Below are positions 8,106 through 17,434 of a stretch of DNA of 64,000 bases, in pieces. The stretch spans positions 1-64,000 of the forward strand of contig NZ_DRGY01000033.1 in the NCBI RefSeq assembly GCF_011049865.1, given 5' to 3'. Below the pieces are notes generated by a model, which was given only the letters and a program-made list of their open reading frames with translations, was not told the origin of the DNA and did not search any database. Made by a program: the position numbers and the translations under genes. Source of the stretch: Marinobacter antarcticus. GTDB lineage: Bacteria; Pseudomonadota; Gammaproteobacteria; Pseudomonadales; Oleiphilaceae. The number at the start of each line of letters is the position of its first letter. Positions within the stretch are counted from its first letter, which is position 1.

Positions 8106-9182
8106 TTACAACCAGCTATAAAGTCGACCCGGATTGAATATTCCGTCGGGGTCGAACGAGTTTTTCACTCGCTGCTGAATCGTTTTAAGCGCATTGGGTT
8201 GGCTGTGCATTACTTCTGCGCTGCGGTCGCCGCCCCGGAACAGGCTTACCTGGCCGCCTGCGGTCCGAGCCAGGGGTTCCAAATCGCCAAGCTCCGCCGT
8301 TCCCCGAAACCAACGCTGGGAGCCGGCCCAGTCGATAAACCACTGGCCCTCAATTTTGGGGGTGGCAGCCGTGGAGCCCACGGAGAAGCGCCAAAGAGGC
8401 TCGTCCTTATCGGCGAAGAATTCGTGTTGCATATCCTGCACTGAGCGCCAGAAAGCCTCGCCTTTTTCCATGACATCGCCGCTCCACTTTTCAGCGGTTG
8501 CTTCAACCGCCGATTTGGCACCGGAAAGACGGAGATACACTTTGCCATCGACCCAGCAGGCGGCAGTGATGGGCTTGGGTTCTGCGGCGCGGCTGTTCAT
8601 GTAGTGCAGCACCTCGTCCATTGCCATGTCTTGCACCAAGGTCAGGCTAGCGGCTGGGCCAGGCATCACTTTCAGGCTGATTTCCGTCATGACGCCCAGG
8701 GTGCCCAGAGCGCCTGCTTGCAGGCGGGACACATCGTAGCCGGCTACGTTTTTCATCACTTCACCGCCAAAGCGCAGGTGTTCACCTTTGCCGTTGAGCA
8801 AGCGTATGCCGAGCACCTGGTCTCGCACCGATCCCGCCCAGGGCCGGCCGGGCCCGGAAAGGTTGCAGGCGAACGTGCCGCCAATGGTGGACTCGGCGCC
8901 AAAATGGGGCGGTTCAAAATGCAACGCCTGACCCTGCTCGGCCAGAGCGGCTTCAATGTCACTCAGGGGCGTTCCTGCACGAACGGTCATGACCAGTTCG
9001 ACCGGGTGGTAGGCGACAATCCCGGTGTGCTCACCTACGTTGAGTACGTTAAGAGCACCGGCATCCGAGCTCGGTGCCCTTCCCATAAACGCCTTGGTGC
9101 CGCCACCGACAATGCTGAGCTTCTCCTTGCCAGAGCGGGCCTGAAGCACTTGCTCCTGCAGTTGTTGCGAGATATCAGGCAT
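8106..9182 (-). CDS. glcE: Glycolate oxidase subunit GlcE (FAD-binding)
   Basis: About 358 aa. A FAD-linked oxidase N-terminal domain of the PCMH type is shown by LSIVGGGTKAFMG and TIGGTFACNLSGPGRPWAGSVRD. GlcE is shorter than GlcD and forms the GlcDEF complex with it. The ATG at 9182 overlaps the glcD stop (ATGCCTGA) and has GGAAG upstream at proper spacing; a start 24 bases earlier is possible but would overlap glcD more. The tight overlap implies translational coupling. Confidence 0.93.
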   Translation of the reverse strand: MPDISQQLQEQVLQARSGKEKLSIVGGGTKAFMGRAPSSDAGALNVLNVGEHTGIVAYHPVELVMTVRAGTPLSDIEAALAEQGQALHFEPPHFGAESTIGGTFACNLSGPGRPWAGSVRDQVLGIRLLNGKGEHLRFGGEVMKNVAGYDVSRLQAGALGTLGVMTEISLKVMPGPAASLTLVQDMAMDEVLHYMNSRAAEPKPITAACWVDGKVYLRLSGAKSAVEATAEKWSGDVMEKGEAFWRSVQDMQHEFFADKDEPLWRFSVGSTAATPKIEGQWFIDWAGSQRWFRGTAELGDLEPLARTAGGQVSLFRGGDRSAEVMHSQPNALKTIQQRVKNSFDPDGIFNPGRLYSWL

Positions 9183-10650
9183 GTTGTGCAGCTTCCGTGT
9201 GTTCATGCTGGTGTTGTTTGTATTCGAGCGCGCGGTATTCCTGACAAAACTTGAGCGCAGGTACGCCCTTGCCGGGGTTGAGAATGCCCGCAGGGTCGAA
9301 GGCTGCTTTCACATCGTGGAACTGTTGCAACTCCAGGTCGTTGAACTGAATCGCCATCTGTCGAATCTTTTCCACGCCCACACCGTGTTCGCCGGTAATG
9401 CAGCCACCCACTTCCACGCACATGTTCAGAATACTGGCACCAAAGGCCTCCGTTCGCTCGAACTCGCCCGGAACGTTTGCATCAAACAGAATCAGGGGAT
9501 GGAGGTTGCCATCACCAGCGTGAAACACGTTGGCCACACGCAGACCGAACTTTTCAGACATTTTCTGCATTTCAATCAACACGTGGGCGATGTGACGGCG
9601 GGGAATCGTGCCGTCCATGCAGTAATAATCCGGAGAGATGCGGCCCACCGCCGGGAACGCGGACTTACGGCCGAGCCAGAGCAATACCCGCTCCTCTTCG
9701 CTTTGGGAGGTGCGCACAGACGTGGCGCCGAGTTTTCGGAAAACCGCCTCAGCGGCAACAATGTGCTCGAGCACCTCCTCTTCCGTGCCGTCTACCTCAC
9801 ACAGCAGCAACGCTTTTGCCTCACGCGGATAACCCGCTCCGGCAAAGTCATCGGCGGCAACAATCGCATAGCCGTCCATCATTTCCAGTCCGGCTGGAAT
9901 AATGCCGTGGGCAATGATGCCGCCAACCGCATCACCGGCGTTCTGAACGCTGTCAAAACCGGCCATTACAACCCGCGCCACTTCGGGCTTGGGCAGCAGT
10001 TTTACTTTCACTTCTGTGACCACACCAAGCAGGCCTTCAGAACCGGTCAGCAACGCCAACAGGTCCATGCCACCGTTATCGAGACCGTCACTTCCAACCG
10101 TCACGACATCGCCTTCGGCGGTCACCATTTCTACACTGAAAATATTGTGTACCGTTAAACCGTATTTCAGGCAGTGCACACCGCCTGAGTTTTCGGCGAC
10201 GTTGCCGCCAATAGTGCAGGCAATCTGTGACGAAGGATCCGGGCCGTAGTACAAGCCATATTGAGCCGCCTCCTCACTGATGGCGAGGTTGCGAACGCCC
10301 GGCTGAAGGCTGGCCGTTCGCGCTAACGGGTCGATATGTAAAATGCGATTGAACTTGGCCAGCGAGAGCACCACGCCTTCCTTGTTGGGCATGGCGCCGG
10401 CACTGAGGCCGGTGCCTGCGCCCCGCGCAACCACCGGAACCCCGTGCTCGTGGCAAATTCGCATAATCCGCTGCACTTGCGTGACGGTTTCAGGCAGCAC
10501 TACCAGCAACGGCATCTCGCAGTACATCGACATGCCATCGCATTCGTAGGGCTTTATGGTTTCGTTATCGGTGATAACGAAGTCCGCATCAACAAAGGTC
10601 CGGAACTGTTCCGCCAGGTCTGCTTTGCTGATGTTCGGTCTGGTTGTCAT
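9175..10650 (-). CDS. glcD: Glycolate oxidase catalytic subunit GlcD
   Basis: 491 aa, the FAD-containing catalytic subunit that oxidises glycolate and often other 2-hydroxy acids such as D-lactate. The PCMH-type FAD domain is marked by PVVARGAGTGLSAGA (about residues 70-85) and GGNVAENSGGVHCLKYG; the C-terminal FAD-oxidase domain ends with GEHGVGVEKIRQM and the common FDPAGILNPGK. It is the first of glcDEF and follows glcG by about 38 bp in the same direction. Confidence 0.95.
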   Translation of the reverse strand: MTTRPNISKADLAEQFRTFVDADFVITDNETIKPYECDGMSMYCEMPLLVVLPETVTQVQRIMRICHEHGVPVVARGAGTGLSAGAMPNKEGVVLSLAKFNRILHIDPLARTASLQPGVRNLAISEEAAQYGLYYGPDPSSQIACTIGGNVAENSGGVHCLKYGLTVHNIFSVEMVTAEGDVVTVGSDGLDNGGMDLLALLTGSEGLLGVVTEVKVKLLPKPEVARVVMAGFDSVQNAGDAVGGIIAHGIIPAGLEMMDGYAIVAADDFAGAGYPREAKALLLCEVDGTEEEVLEHIVAAEAVFRKLGATSVRTSQSEEERVLLWLGRKSAFPAVGRISPDYYCMDGTIPRRHIAHVLIEMQKMSEKFGLRVANVFHAGDGNLHPLILFDANVPGEFERTEAFGASILNMCVEVGGCITGEHGVGVEKIRQMAIQFNDLELQQFHDVKAAFDPAGILNPGKGVPALKFCQEYRALEYKQHQHEHTEAAQHA

Positions 10651-10688
10651 AAGGTTTCCCTCAACCTGTCAATTTCGACTCGCCTATC

Positions 10689-11114
10689 TCAACCGCGCTG
10701 GGTTTCCAGGTGGTCGATGCCCGCTTGAGCGCAATCCATATCTTGCTGCGGCGTTCCGGAACTGATCCCGATACCGCCCACCACCTCGCCACCAACAACC
10801 ACCGGTAAACCACCACCAACGGAGCTTATTCGCCCACCCACTTCGGTGTGGATACCGAAAGCCAGGCTACCAGGCACATTGACGGCGTTGTATTCATGGG
10901 TCGCTTTCTTTGCGGCCGCAGCGGTAAAAGCCTTGTCTTGTGCAATGGTGACGCTGGTAATTTTGCCGCCGTCCATGCGCTCGAAAGCGATCAGATTGCC
11001 CGACTCATCCACAATGGCAATACACATGGGCACACCAATCTCCCGCGCCTTGACGGCCGCGCCCTCAATCAACAGGCGAGCTTCCGCAACATCAAGTCTT
11101 TTTATCGTCAACAT
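10689..11114 (-). CDS. glcG: GlcG/HbpS family protein
   Basis: 141 aa from the ATG at 11112-11114, which has an AAGGAG Shine-Dalgarno; the upstream in-frame start lacks one. It is a single-domain GlcG/HbpS protein with the conserved GVPMCIAIVDESGNLIAF and a glycine-rich C-terminal part ([20 protein letters not shown]). GlcG is encoded in glycolate operons of many bacteria with no settled enzymatic role; HbpS relatives bind haem. Here it sits between glcD and the TRAP permease, so its role is probably tied to 2-hydroxyacid use. Confidence 0.88.
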   Translation of the reverse strand: MLTIKRLDVAEARLLIEGAAVKAREIGVPMCIAIVDESGNLIAFERMDGGKITSVTIAQDKAFTAAAAKKATHEYNAVNVPGSLAFGIHTEVGGRISSVGGGLPVVVGGEVVGGIGISSGTPQQDMDCAQAGIDHLETQRG

Positions 11115-11133
11115 AAAACGTTTCTCCTTTTCA

Positions 11134-12669
11134 TTAACCGTAAACAAGTCCGGGTAGCCATGTTACAACGCCTGGAACAATGATGCAGACCATTAATCCG
11201 AACGCCTGAATGGCCAGGAACACCAGGGCCGATTTGAAAATAGTGCCCATGGATATTTCCGGCGGGCACACGCCACGTATGTAAAACAGGGCATAGCCAA
11301 AGGGCGGACTGAGGAACGACATCTGCATGTTAACCAGATACAAAACCCCGAACCAAAGCACCACGTCGTCCCCCTGTACCGGCGCGAAACCGAAAAGCCC
11401 GTCAAACGTCAGGGCCTTGACGATCGGAATGAAAATCGGAACGGCCAGTAGCAGAATACCAACCCAATCGAGGAACATGCCCAGTACCACCAGCAGCACC
11501 ATCAACAAAAAGAGAATGCCGTAGGAGGACATACCCGTGCCCAGAATGGCGTCTGTTACAAACTGCTGACCACCCTGAAGAATGTAAAACCCGACAAACA
11601 CCGACGCGCCGAACATAATCCACAACACCATGGCGGTTGCCTTGGCCGTGGTTATCGAAGCCTCTCGCAGGCCACCGATGGTAAACTTGCGATGCATCAT
11701 CGCGACCACAATGGCACCGAACGAGCCGATACCTGCCGCTTCAACCGGTGTTGCGATGCCGCCGAACAACAACCCAAGAACCAGAGCCACCAGAATCAAA
11801 GGCGCAACAAGACCTCTCAGCAGACGCAGTTTTTCGCGCAAGGAAATGCGCTCGTCTATCGGTATCGGGGGCCCCAGCTTCGGATTTAACCAGCTGCGAA
11901 TCAGAACATAGGCGATATACAGGCTTGAGAGCATCAGCCCCGGAATCACCGAGCCCAGATAGAGTTCACCCACCGACTGTTGGGCCACAACCGCATACAG
12001 AATGGCCAGGATAGACGGCGGGATAAGAATACCCAGAGTGCCACCGGCCATAATGGAGCCTATGGCAATCTTATGATCGTAGCCCCGTTTGAGCATGGCA
12101 GGCAGAGCTATGATGCCCATGGTGACAACCGCCGCGCCGATTACCCCGACCATCGCCGCCAAAAGGGTGGAGGCCAGTATGGTTGCTGTCGCCAACCCAC
12201 CGCTGAGCCCACCCATCCATTTGTAGACCACGCTGAACATTTCCTCGATCAGCCCGGCACGCTCGAGCATGGACGCCATGAAAATAAACAGGGGAATCGC
12301 CGCCAGATCGGAGTTGGTCATCATCGGGAAAATTCGGCTGGGCACGATGTTCAGCATCATCGAGTCGCCGACCAGATAAACAAACAGCACCCCGAGGCCA
12401 CCCGTCACGAAGGCCAGCGGCAAGCCCATCATCAACGCCACAAACAGCGAGCCAAACATCAGGTACGTCAAGGGGCCAATTTCAACACTGGACAAGCTGC
12501 CCGCCAGCTTGAACAGGAATTTGTCGTCGCTGAACGGATCGTAGAAAAGAATGTTGATCATCTCGACACAGATGATCAACCCGAACCCTACGGTCGCCAG
12601 GATCATCAACCAGGTGCCGAACTTACTCATCAGGCCCGAGCCTGACGTCGTTGCTGTGTTAGTGGTCAT
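11134..12669 (-). CDS. TRAP transporter large permease (DctM type)
   Basis: The large membrane subunit of a tripartite ATP-independent periplasmic transporter, driven by an ion gradient (usually Na+). About 511 aa and strongly hydrophobic, with DctM features such as PLFIFMASMLERAGL and AGGTLGILIPPSILAILYA. The ATG at 12667-12669 overlaps the TGA of the small permease gene (ATGA) and gives the expected N terminus; an in-frame upstream start would add 38 residues that are not family-like. glcG follows after 19 bp, so transporter and oxidase genes probably share one transcript. Confidence 0.92.
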   Translation of the reverse strand: MTTNTATTSGSGLMSKFGTWLMILATVGFGLIICVEMINILFYDPFSDDKFLFKLAGSLSSVEIGPLTYLMFGSLFVALMMGLPLAFVTGGLGVLFVYLVGDSMMLNIVPSRIFPMMTNSDLAAIPLFIFMASMLERAGLIEEMFSVVYKWMGGLSGGLATATILASTLLAAMVGVIGAAVVTMGIIALPAMLKRGYDHKIAIGSIMAGGTLGILIPPSILAILYAVVAQQSVGELYLGSVIPGLMLSSLYIAYVLIRSWLNPKLGPPIPIDERISLREKLRLLRGLVAPLILVALVLGLLFGGIATPVEAAGIGSFGAIVVAMMHRKFTIGGLREASITTAKATAMVLWIMFGASVFVGFYILQGGQQFVTDAILGTGMSSYGILFLLMVLLVVLGMFLDWVGILLLAVPIFIPIVKALTFDGLFGFAPVQGDDVVLWFGVLYLVNMQMSFLSPPFGYALFYIRGVCPPEISMGTIFKSALVFLAIQAFGLMVCIIVPGVVTWLPGLVYG

Positions 12670-13370
12670 GCAACACGCTCCTGGCCAAGACGGACAAACA
12701 GAACAATGTCCTTGATAAGTTTGGAAATACCCGCAAGCAGAAGCAGCGCGGAGCCGAGCAGCATCATGCCTTTGACCGGCCAATACTCAATGCCCCAGGT
12801 CTCAACCGTGGTTTCGTTCATGGAGTAGGAGTTCTCAAAAAAGGTCCAGGACGTGGTCATCAGCACAAACGCGAACACGAAGAAAAACATCGAAGTGAAA
12901 ATGTCCATGCCAACACGGCCGCGCACCGGCAAAAGGTTGTACACCACATCCACACGCACGTGGGCGCCATGCAACAACGCAAAGCCGCCTGCAAGCACAT
13001 ATTGCATGCCAAGCAACAGGAAACTGGCCTCATGTACCCAGACCGTCGGCTGATTGAACAGATAGCGCATGATCACTTCGAAAAAATAGAAAACAACCGC
13101 GTTGATTGTCCAGAAAGACACAATCTCGCCCGACATTTCGCTGGTCCAATCGATGGCGCGGGTAAACCAGTTGCCTTCGAATTTAAGATAAATCAGAGGG
13201 TCGTCTGCTTCCGCCTGTAACTCGCCGGGCGTCATTTCAGGCTCTGCAGGTGCAGCGCCCCTGGCACGGGCCCATCTATCCCAAGCCATCATAATCAGCG
13301 GCATCACCGCCAGCCAGCCCCAATAAAACCAGTGCGGCATTACGAATCCGAAGCCTTCTAGGTCAGACAT
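12666..13370 (-). CDS. TRAP transporter small permease (DctQ type) with N-terminal extension
   Basis: 234 aa, longer than the common DctQ length of about 160-180. The C-terminal 160 residues contain the four expected membrane helices, with FFEVIMRYLFNQPTVWVHEASFLLLG typical of DctQ split across helices. Before them lie an extra hydrophobic segment (about residues 13-30) and an acidic linker (EPEMTPGELQAEADDP). The extra helix may change topology or contact the binding protein. It is co-operonic with the binding protein upstream and overlaps the large permease by 4 bp. Confidence 0.88.
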   Translation of the reverse strand: MSDLEGFGFVMPHWFYWGWLAVMPLIMMAWDRWARARGAAPAEPEMTPGELQAEADDPLIYLKFEGNWFTRAIDWTSEMSGEIVSFWTINAVVFYFFEVIMRYLFNQPTVWVHEASFLLLGMQYVLAGGFALLHGAHVRVDVVYNLLPVRGRVGMDIFTSMFFFVFAFVLMTTSWTFFENSYSMNETTVETWGIEYWPVKGMMLLGSALLLLAGISKLIKDIVLFVRLGQERVA

Positions 13371-13476
13371 GTTGTTACTACCTCAGCCACAAAACAGGGA
13401 AGGAGAACCGCCTCTTTTCCGGAGCAGTCCCTGCCCTTCCCTACCGTGTTTTTTATTGTTGTCAGATAACGCGGTT

Positions 13477-14613
13477 TTACCTGCCTTCCACGCCTTCAAG
13501 ATCGGCTTCCGTCACATAACCAACGGTATCGTTCATCATGTACTTAAGCTGCATATCAAATATTGCGCGGGCGTCTTCGTCCTTGTTGGCCCACTTGTAC
13601 CAGATAGGAATAGCCGCACGGCGGAACTCGGCAAGATCTGCCTGGCTAAGCCGGGTTACCGTATCGCCATCTTTTTTGAACTTTTCCATGGCTTCGATGT
13701 TGCGCTTCTGAATGGTGAGATAATGGCGCTGTGAATAATTTCGAACCTCTTCTTCCACCAGTTTTTGCAGTTTCGGATCCAGGTTGTTCCAGTTCCGCAA
13801 GTTAACGGTAAGATCCATCAGATCCACCGGCTGGTAGATAGACATAACGCCAGGAGGCCCGAATATGATGTAGTCGGTAACCTGGGAAAAGCCCAATTCG
13901 TAATTCACAGCAGGACCCACATAGTCCGCTGCATCGATGGTGCCTTTCTCAAGCGCCGGAAAAATATCGGAGCCCGGCAAGCTGACCGTTGACACACCAA
14001 ACTGCTGGAAGACTTCCGCAACCATGCCACCCGGCACGCGAATCTTCATGCCTTTCAGATCGTCCAGACTGTTAACCGGCTTCTTGGAGTGAATAATATT
14101 GGAGTCATGCTGAATAGGGCCAACGTAAAAAAGACCGTATTTCTTATAAATTTCCCGGGTCTTTTCCAGCATTCCCAGAGAGTAGAACATGGTATCCCAC
14201 TGGTGCGGCTGATCCGGGCCCGCAGGGTAGGACGACAGAAACACCGAGGCGGGGATTTTGCCAGACCAATAGAGGGTGAACGGGTTCATGCCCTGCAAAA
14301 CACCATTGCGCACAGCTTCGAACAGCGCGTTGTTATCGGCGGCAACGGCTTTGGCCGGGAAAGGTTTGAAAATAAGCTCTCCGCCGCTTTTTTCCTTGAT
14401 GCTGTTGCACCACTCTTCAAACAGGTCGTAGCCGACAGTACCCGCATCCCAGACCGACTGAATTTTCCAGGTTGTTGCGGCGTAAGCCTGGCCGGCGGCC
14501 ATCATCAGCGCGCCGGCGAAGGCGGTGCCAAGGACGGCGGATTTGAGAAAGCGTCGGGGCTGCGAAGCCGCGCCGATTTCGCGATTATTGGTAAGGGTCT
14601 TGCTCGGTTTCAT
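13477..14613 (-). CDS. TRAP transporter substrate-binding protein (DctP family)
   Basis: About 378 aa. The ATG at 14611-14613 has GGAGA upstream; a start at 14727 would read through the operator. The N terminus carries PRRFLKS and a hydrophobic stretch ending AYA-A, which resembles a Tat signal more than a plain Sec one. The mature part resembles DctP proteins of the 2-oxoacid/lactate-binding group (for example KGMKIRVPGG and DAADYVGPAVNYELGF). Next to glcDEF, glycolate or another 2-hydroxyacid is the likely ligand; this is inference from context. Confidence 0.9.
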   Translation of the reverse strand: MKPSKTLTNNREIGAASQPRRFLKSAVLGTAFAGALMMAAGQAYAATTWKIQSVWDAGTVGYDLFEEWCNSIKEKSGGELIFKPFPAKAVAADNNALFEAVRNGVLQGMNPFTLYWSGKIPASVFLSSYPAGPDQPHQWDTMFYSLGMLEKTREIYKKYGLFYVGPIQHDSNIIHSKKPVNSLDDLKGMKIRVPGGMVAEVFQQFGVSTVSLPGSDIFPALEKGTIDAADYVGPAVNYELGFSQVTDYIIFGPPGVMSIYQPVDLMDLTVNLRNWNNLDPKLQKLVEEEVRNYSQRHYLTIQKRNIEAMEKFKKDGDTVTRLSQADLAEFRRAAIPIWYKWANKDEDARAIFDMQLKYMMNDTVGYVTEADLEGVEGR

Positions 14614-14725
14614 TGAGACATCTCCGCTGAAATTGTTTTTATAGAGGTCAGAGCAACACCGGCATAAATACCCGGCATCAGACAGGATATTCGTAGGCGC
14701 CACCGGTTTAGTCCAGCAAAGAGAC

Positions 14726-14742
14726 AACTGGTCCTACCAGTT
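14726..14742. promoter_or_regulatory. GntR/FadR-type operator proximal to the TRAP-glc operon
   Basis: AACTGGTCCTACCAGTT is a perfect 17-bp palindrome with a TGGT-N3-ACCA core, the pattern known for PdhR, LldR and related FadR-subfamily regulators. It lies about 113 bp upstream of the TRAP binding-protein start and faces a divergent gene for such a regulator. Confidence 0.7.
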
Positions 14743-14844
14743 TTTAAATTTGGAAAAATGGACGAATCCCCCGGAATCAGCCATATTCAGTGGGCTTGCA
14801 TGCAATCAGAAGCAACTACTAAATAACAACAAAGACAACAGGCG

Positions 14845-14857
14845 CTGGTCAGACCAG
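14845..14857. promoter_or_regulatory. GntR/FadR-type operator proximal to glcC
   Basis: CTGGTCAGACCAG repeats the TGGT-N3-ACCA core of the site at 14726, about 117 bp away centre to centre, and lies 19 bp before the regulator start. The two sites could allow looping, or separate control of the two divergent promoters including autoregulation. Confidence 0.65.
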
Positions 14858-14876
14858 TGACCTCACAGGCAATAAA

Positions 14877-15635
14877 ATGGCTATTTCACAGGAAATCTCC
14901 TATCGGCTGGAGCGGCTCATCCTCGATGGCGGGCTGGCGCCAGAACATAAAATACCGTCAGAACGGCAACTGGCAGCGAGTCTGCGGGTGTCGAGATCGG
15001 TTATCCGCGAAGCGCTCCACGAACTGCAAGGGCGCGGTGTCATCGAAACCCGCCACGGGAAAGGCTCCTTTGTTTCCACAATGGTGCCCGGGTCTGGTGA
15101 TCTTCGCGAACAAGGCCCCTTGATGCGCCTTTTCGAAGGTCACCCGCGCACGCTTTACGATTTACTGGAGGTTCGTGAACAGTTGGAAGGACAAGCAGCC
15201 TGTCTGGCCGCGCAGCGGGCAACCAGCCAGGATCGGCACCGGATAACCAAAGCCTTCCGCGATCTGGAAGACACCGACCCGCTGAGCAACGCGCGCCCGG
15301 ATCACGGCTTTCATCAGGCCATTGTGGAGGCCTCCCACAATCCGATTCTGGTTCACGTGCTTAACAGTCTCAAAAACATGATGCTGATGACCGTGCAGGC
15401 ATCCGTAGCCAATCTCAATCCGCGCGCCGAGATGCGCAAGAAGATTGTTCTTCAGCACCGCCAGCTTTACGAAGCCATTATCTCCGGAAGACCGACCAGC
15501 GCCCAGAAAATTGCTATGGCCCACGTGCGCTTCGTGAGCAAATCCATGCGCGACATGGAGCAGGAAGGCAGTACACTTATTCGTATTCCGGTTGAACATG
15601 AAGCACTCAGCAGCCACCATCATGCCAACCGCTGA
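14877..15635 (+). CDS. glcC: FadR-type GntR regulator, probable GlcC
   Basis: 252 aa, close to E. coli GlcC in length. The N-terminal winged helix has the GntR signature IPSERQLAASLRVSRSVIRE (about residues 26-45) and GRGVIETRHGKGSFV. The C-terminal FCD effector domain has conserved D and H residues (D-x3-E in YDLLEVREQLE, later DHGFHQAIVEASHN). FadR-subfamily proteins of this kind bind glycolate, lactate or pyruvate; the position divergent to TRAP-glcDEF supports glycolate or a related acid. Two matching operators lie in the intergenic region. Confidence 0.88.
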   Translation: MAISQEISYRLERLILDGGLAPEHKIPSERQLAASLRVSRSVIREALHELQGRGVIETRHGKGSFVSTMVPGSGDLREQGPLMRLFEGHPRTLYDLLEVREQLEGQAACLAAQRATSQDRHRITKAFRDLEDTDPLSNARPDHGFHQAIVEASHNPILVHVLNSLKNMMLMTVQASVANLNPRAEMRKKIVLQHRQLYEAIISGRPTSAQKIAMAHVRFVSKSMRDMEQEGSTLIRIPVEHEALSSHHHANR

Positions 15636-15727
15636 AATCGGCAAAACGCTTGCATCGAACACTCATTCCGCCACAATAAGCTACGCAATTTGGCGCTGAA
15701 AAACCGTAAATCTGTGTGTAAAAGGTA

Positions 15728-15756
15728 TTGATTTCGCCTTCCACAGCCCGTAAAAC
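15728..15756 (+). promoter_or_regulatory. Possible sigma-70 promoter for the ABC transporter operon
   Basis: TTGATT (15728-15733) and TAAAAC (15751-15756) are separated by 17 bp, each matching 4 of 6 consensus bases. They lie about 35 bp upstream of the ATPase start, which has an AGGAG site. Weak evidence. Confidence 0.3.
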
Positions 15757-15790
15757 CGTTGCCTTAGAATAATAGCTTCAGGAGCCACGC

Positions 15791-16561
15791 ATGGCGGACC
15801 AAGCGCCTTTGATCTGCAAGGATATTTACAAAACGTTTGCCGAGCTTGAAGTACTCAAAGGTATCTCACTCGAAACCTGTAAAGGCGATGTGATTTCACT
15901 GATTGGCAGCTCCGGCTCTGGCAAGAGTACCTTCCTTCGATGCATTAACCTGCTGGAAACACCTACCTCCGGTGACATTATTGTTCACGGCGACCCTATC
16001 CGGTTTACCAGCAACCGAAAAGGCGAACGCATCCCGGCGGATAACAAGCAAGTAGAACTGATTCGCGCCAAGCTTTCCATGGTGTTCCAGAGCTTTAACC
16101 TGTGGTCACACATGACCGTGCTGGAAAACATTACTGAAGCACCTATCAACGTGCTCAAGGTTCCCAAAAAAGAAGCTATCGAGCGTGCCGAGGCCTACCT
16201 GAATAAAGTGGGCATCTATGAACGCAAAGACTATTATCCAGCCCAAATGTCCGGTGGCCAGCAGCAGCGCGCAGCCATTGCCCGGGCTCTGGCAATGGAG
16301 CCAGAAGTGATGCTGTTTGACGAACCAACGTCAGCGCTAGACCCGGAACTGGTTGGAGAAGTGCTGAAAGTTATGCAGAGCCTGGCCGAGGAAGGCCGCA
16401 CAATGATCGTGGTTACTCACGAAATGGCATTTGCAAAGGATGTGTCGTCTCAGGTGTTGTTTTTGCACCAGGGCGTCATCGAAGAACAGGGCACTCCTGC
16501 GAAGGTATTTGATAATCCCGATTCGGAACGCATGAGGCAGTTTCTGGCTCCCAAGTTCTGA
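15791..16561 (+). CDS. Polar amino-acid ABC transporter ATP-binding protein (HisP/ArtP/AotP-like)
   Basis: 256 aa, the cytoplasmic ATPase of an amino-acid importer. It has Walker [11 protein letters not shown]-loop in MVFQSFNLW, signature MSGGQQQR, Walker [13 protein letters not shown] and the switch His in VVTHEM. The insertion around residues 70-85 ([14 protein letters not shown]) is typical of HisP and AotP. It is the first of five genes running to astE, which suggests arginine or ornithine as substrate. Confidence 0.92.
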   Translation: MADQAPLICKDIYKTFAELEVLKGISLETCKGDVISLIGSSGSGKSTFLRCINLLETPTSGDIIVHGDPIRFTSNRKGERIPADNKQVELIRAKLSMVFQSFNLWSHMTVLENITEAPINVLKVPKKEAIERAEAYLNKVGIYERKDYYPAQMSGGQQQRAAIARALAMEPEVMLFDEPTSALDPELVGEVLKVMQSLAEEGRTMIVVTHEMAFAKDVSSQVLFLHQGVIEEQGTPAKVFDNPDSERMRQFLAPKF

Positions 16562-16645
16562 CGTGCAGTGCTATCTTGACGATTGTCATATATAAATTTT
16601 CCACAAAAATAACGCCCATGAGGCGGCCCATTGGAGAAATGACAC

Positions 16646-17422
16646 ATGAAAAACCTGATTATTGCAGCAAGCTGTGCTCTCGCCTTTATGGCTGGAGGTG
16701 TTCAAGCCCAGGACACAAGCATCGGGAGTTCCGCCCCCAGAAGCCTGCGCATCGCATTCGACGTGCCTTATGAGCCTTTCGAGTACAAAGGTGAAAATGG
16801 CGAGCTGACCGGTTTCGAAGTGGAGCTGGCTGACGCGATGTGTGAGCAGATGAACGCAACTTGCGAGTTCGTGATCCAGGCATGGGACGGCATGATCCCC
16901 GGCCTGCTCGCTCGCAAGTTCGATCTGATCATGTCGTCCATGTCGATCACCGCAGAGCGTGCGGAGCGGATTCTGTTCTCTGAGCCATACTACAACACTC
17001 CGGGCGGATGGTTTGGCCCCGAGAGTTTTGACACCGACGTTACTGACATGAGCGCCATGAAAGGCAAAACCGTCGGTGTTCAGCGTGGCACCACTATGGA
17101 TACCTTTGTGACCGAAAAAATGAGTGGTGTAGTCACCATCAAGCGTTACACCACTGCCGATGATATGGTTCTGGATCTCGAGGGCCAACGCCTGGATGTC
17201 GTGTTTGTCGATTACCCGGTAGGCGAACAGACCGTTCTGACCAAAGATGGTTTCAAGGAAGTTGGTGAGGCCGTAAAGCTGGGTAAAGGCGTTGGTGTTG
17301 CCATGCGCAAGCGCGACGCAGATGTTGCTCGGGAAGTGAACTCTGCCCTTCGCACCCTGAAAGAAGATGGTACCTATGACACCATCATGCAGAAGTACTT
17401 CGCTTACGACGTAAAGATCTGA
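16646..17422 (+). CDS. Polar amino-acid ABC transporter periplasmic binding protein
   Basis: 258 aa. A Sec signal peptide (residues 1-22, ending VQA-Q) precedes a type-II binding protein of the lysine/arginine/ornithine-binding group. Visible family features are the AFDVPYEPFEY ligand loop, LTGFEVELADAMCE, WDGMIPGLLARKFDLIMSSM and the AERAERILFSEPYY hinge. The ligand is most likely arginine or ornithine, judged from astE at the end of the operon. GGAGA precedes the ATG. A stable hairpin follows the stop. Confidence 0.92.
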   Translation: MKNLIIAASCALAFMAGGVQAQDTSIGSSAPRSLRIAFDVPYEPFEYKGENGELTGFEVELADAMCEQMNATCEFVIQAWDGMIPGLLARKFDLIMSSMSITAERAERILFSEPYYNTPGGWFGPESFDTDVTDMSAMKGKTVGVQRGTTMDTFVTEKMSGVVTIKRYTTADDMVLDLEGQRLDVVFVDYPVGEQTVLTKDGFKEVGEAVKLGKGVGVAMRKRDADVAREVNSALRTLKEDGTYDTIMQKYFAYDVKI

Positions 17423-17434
17423 AAAACACCAGCC

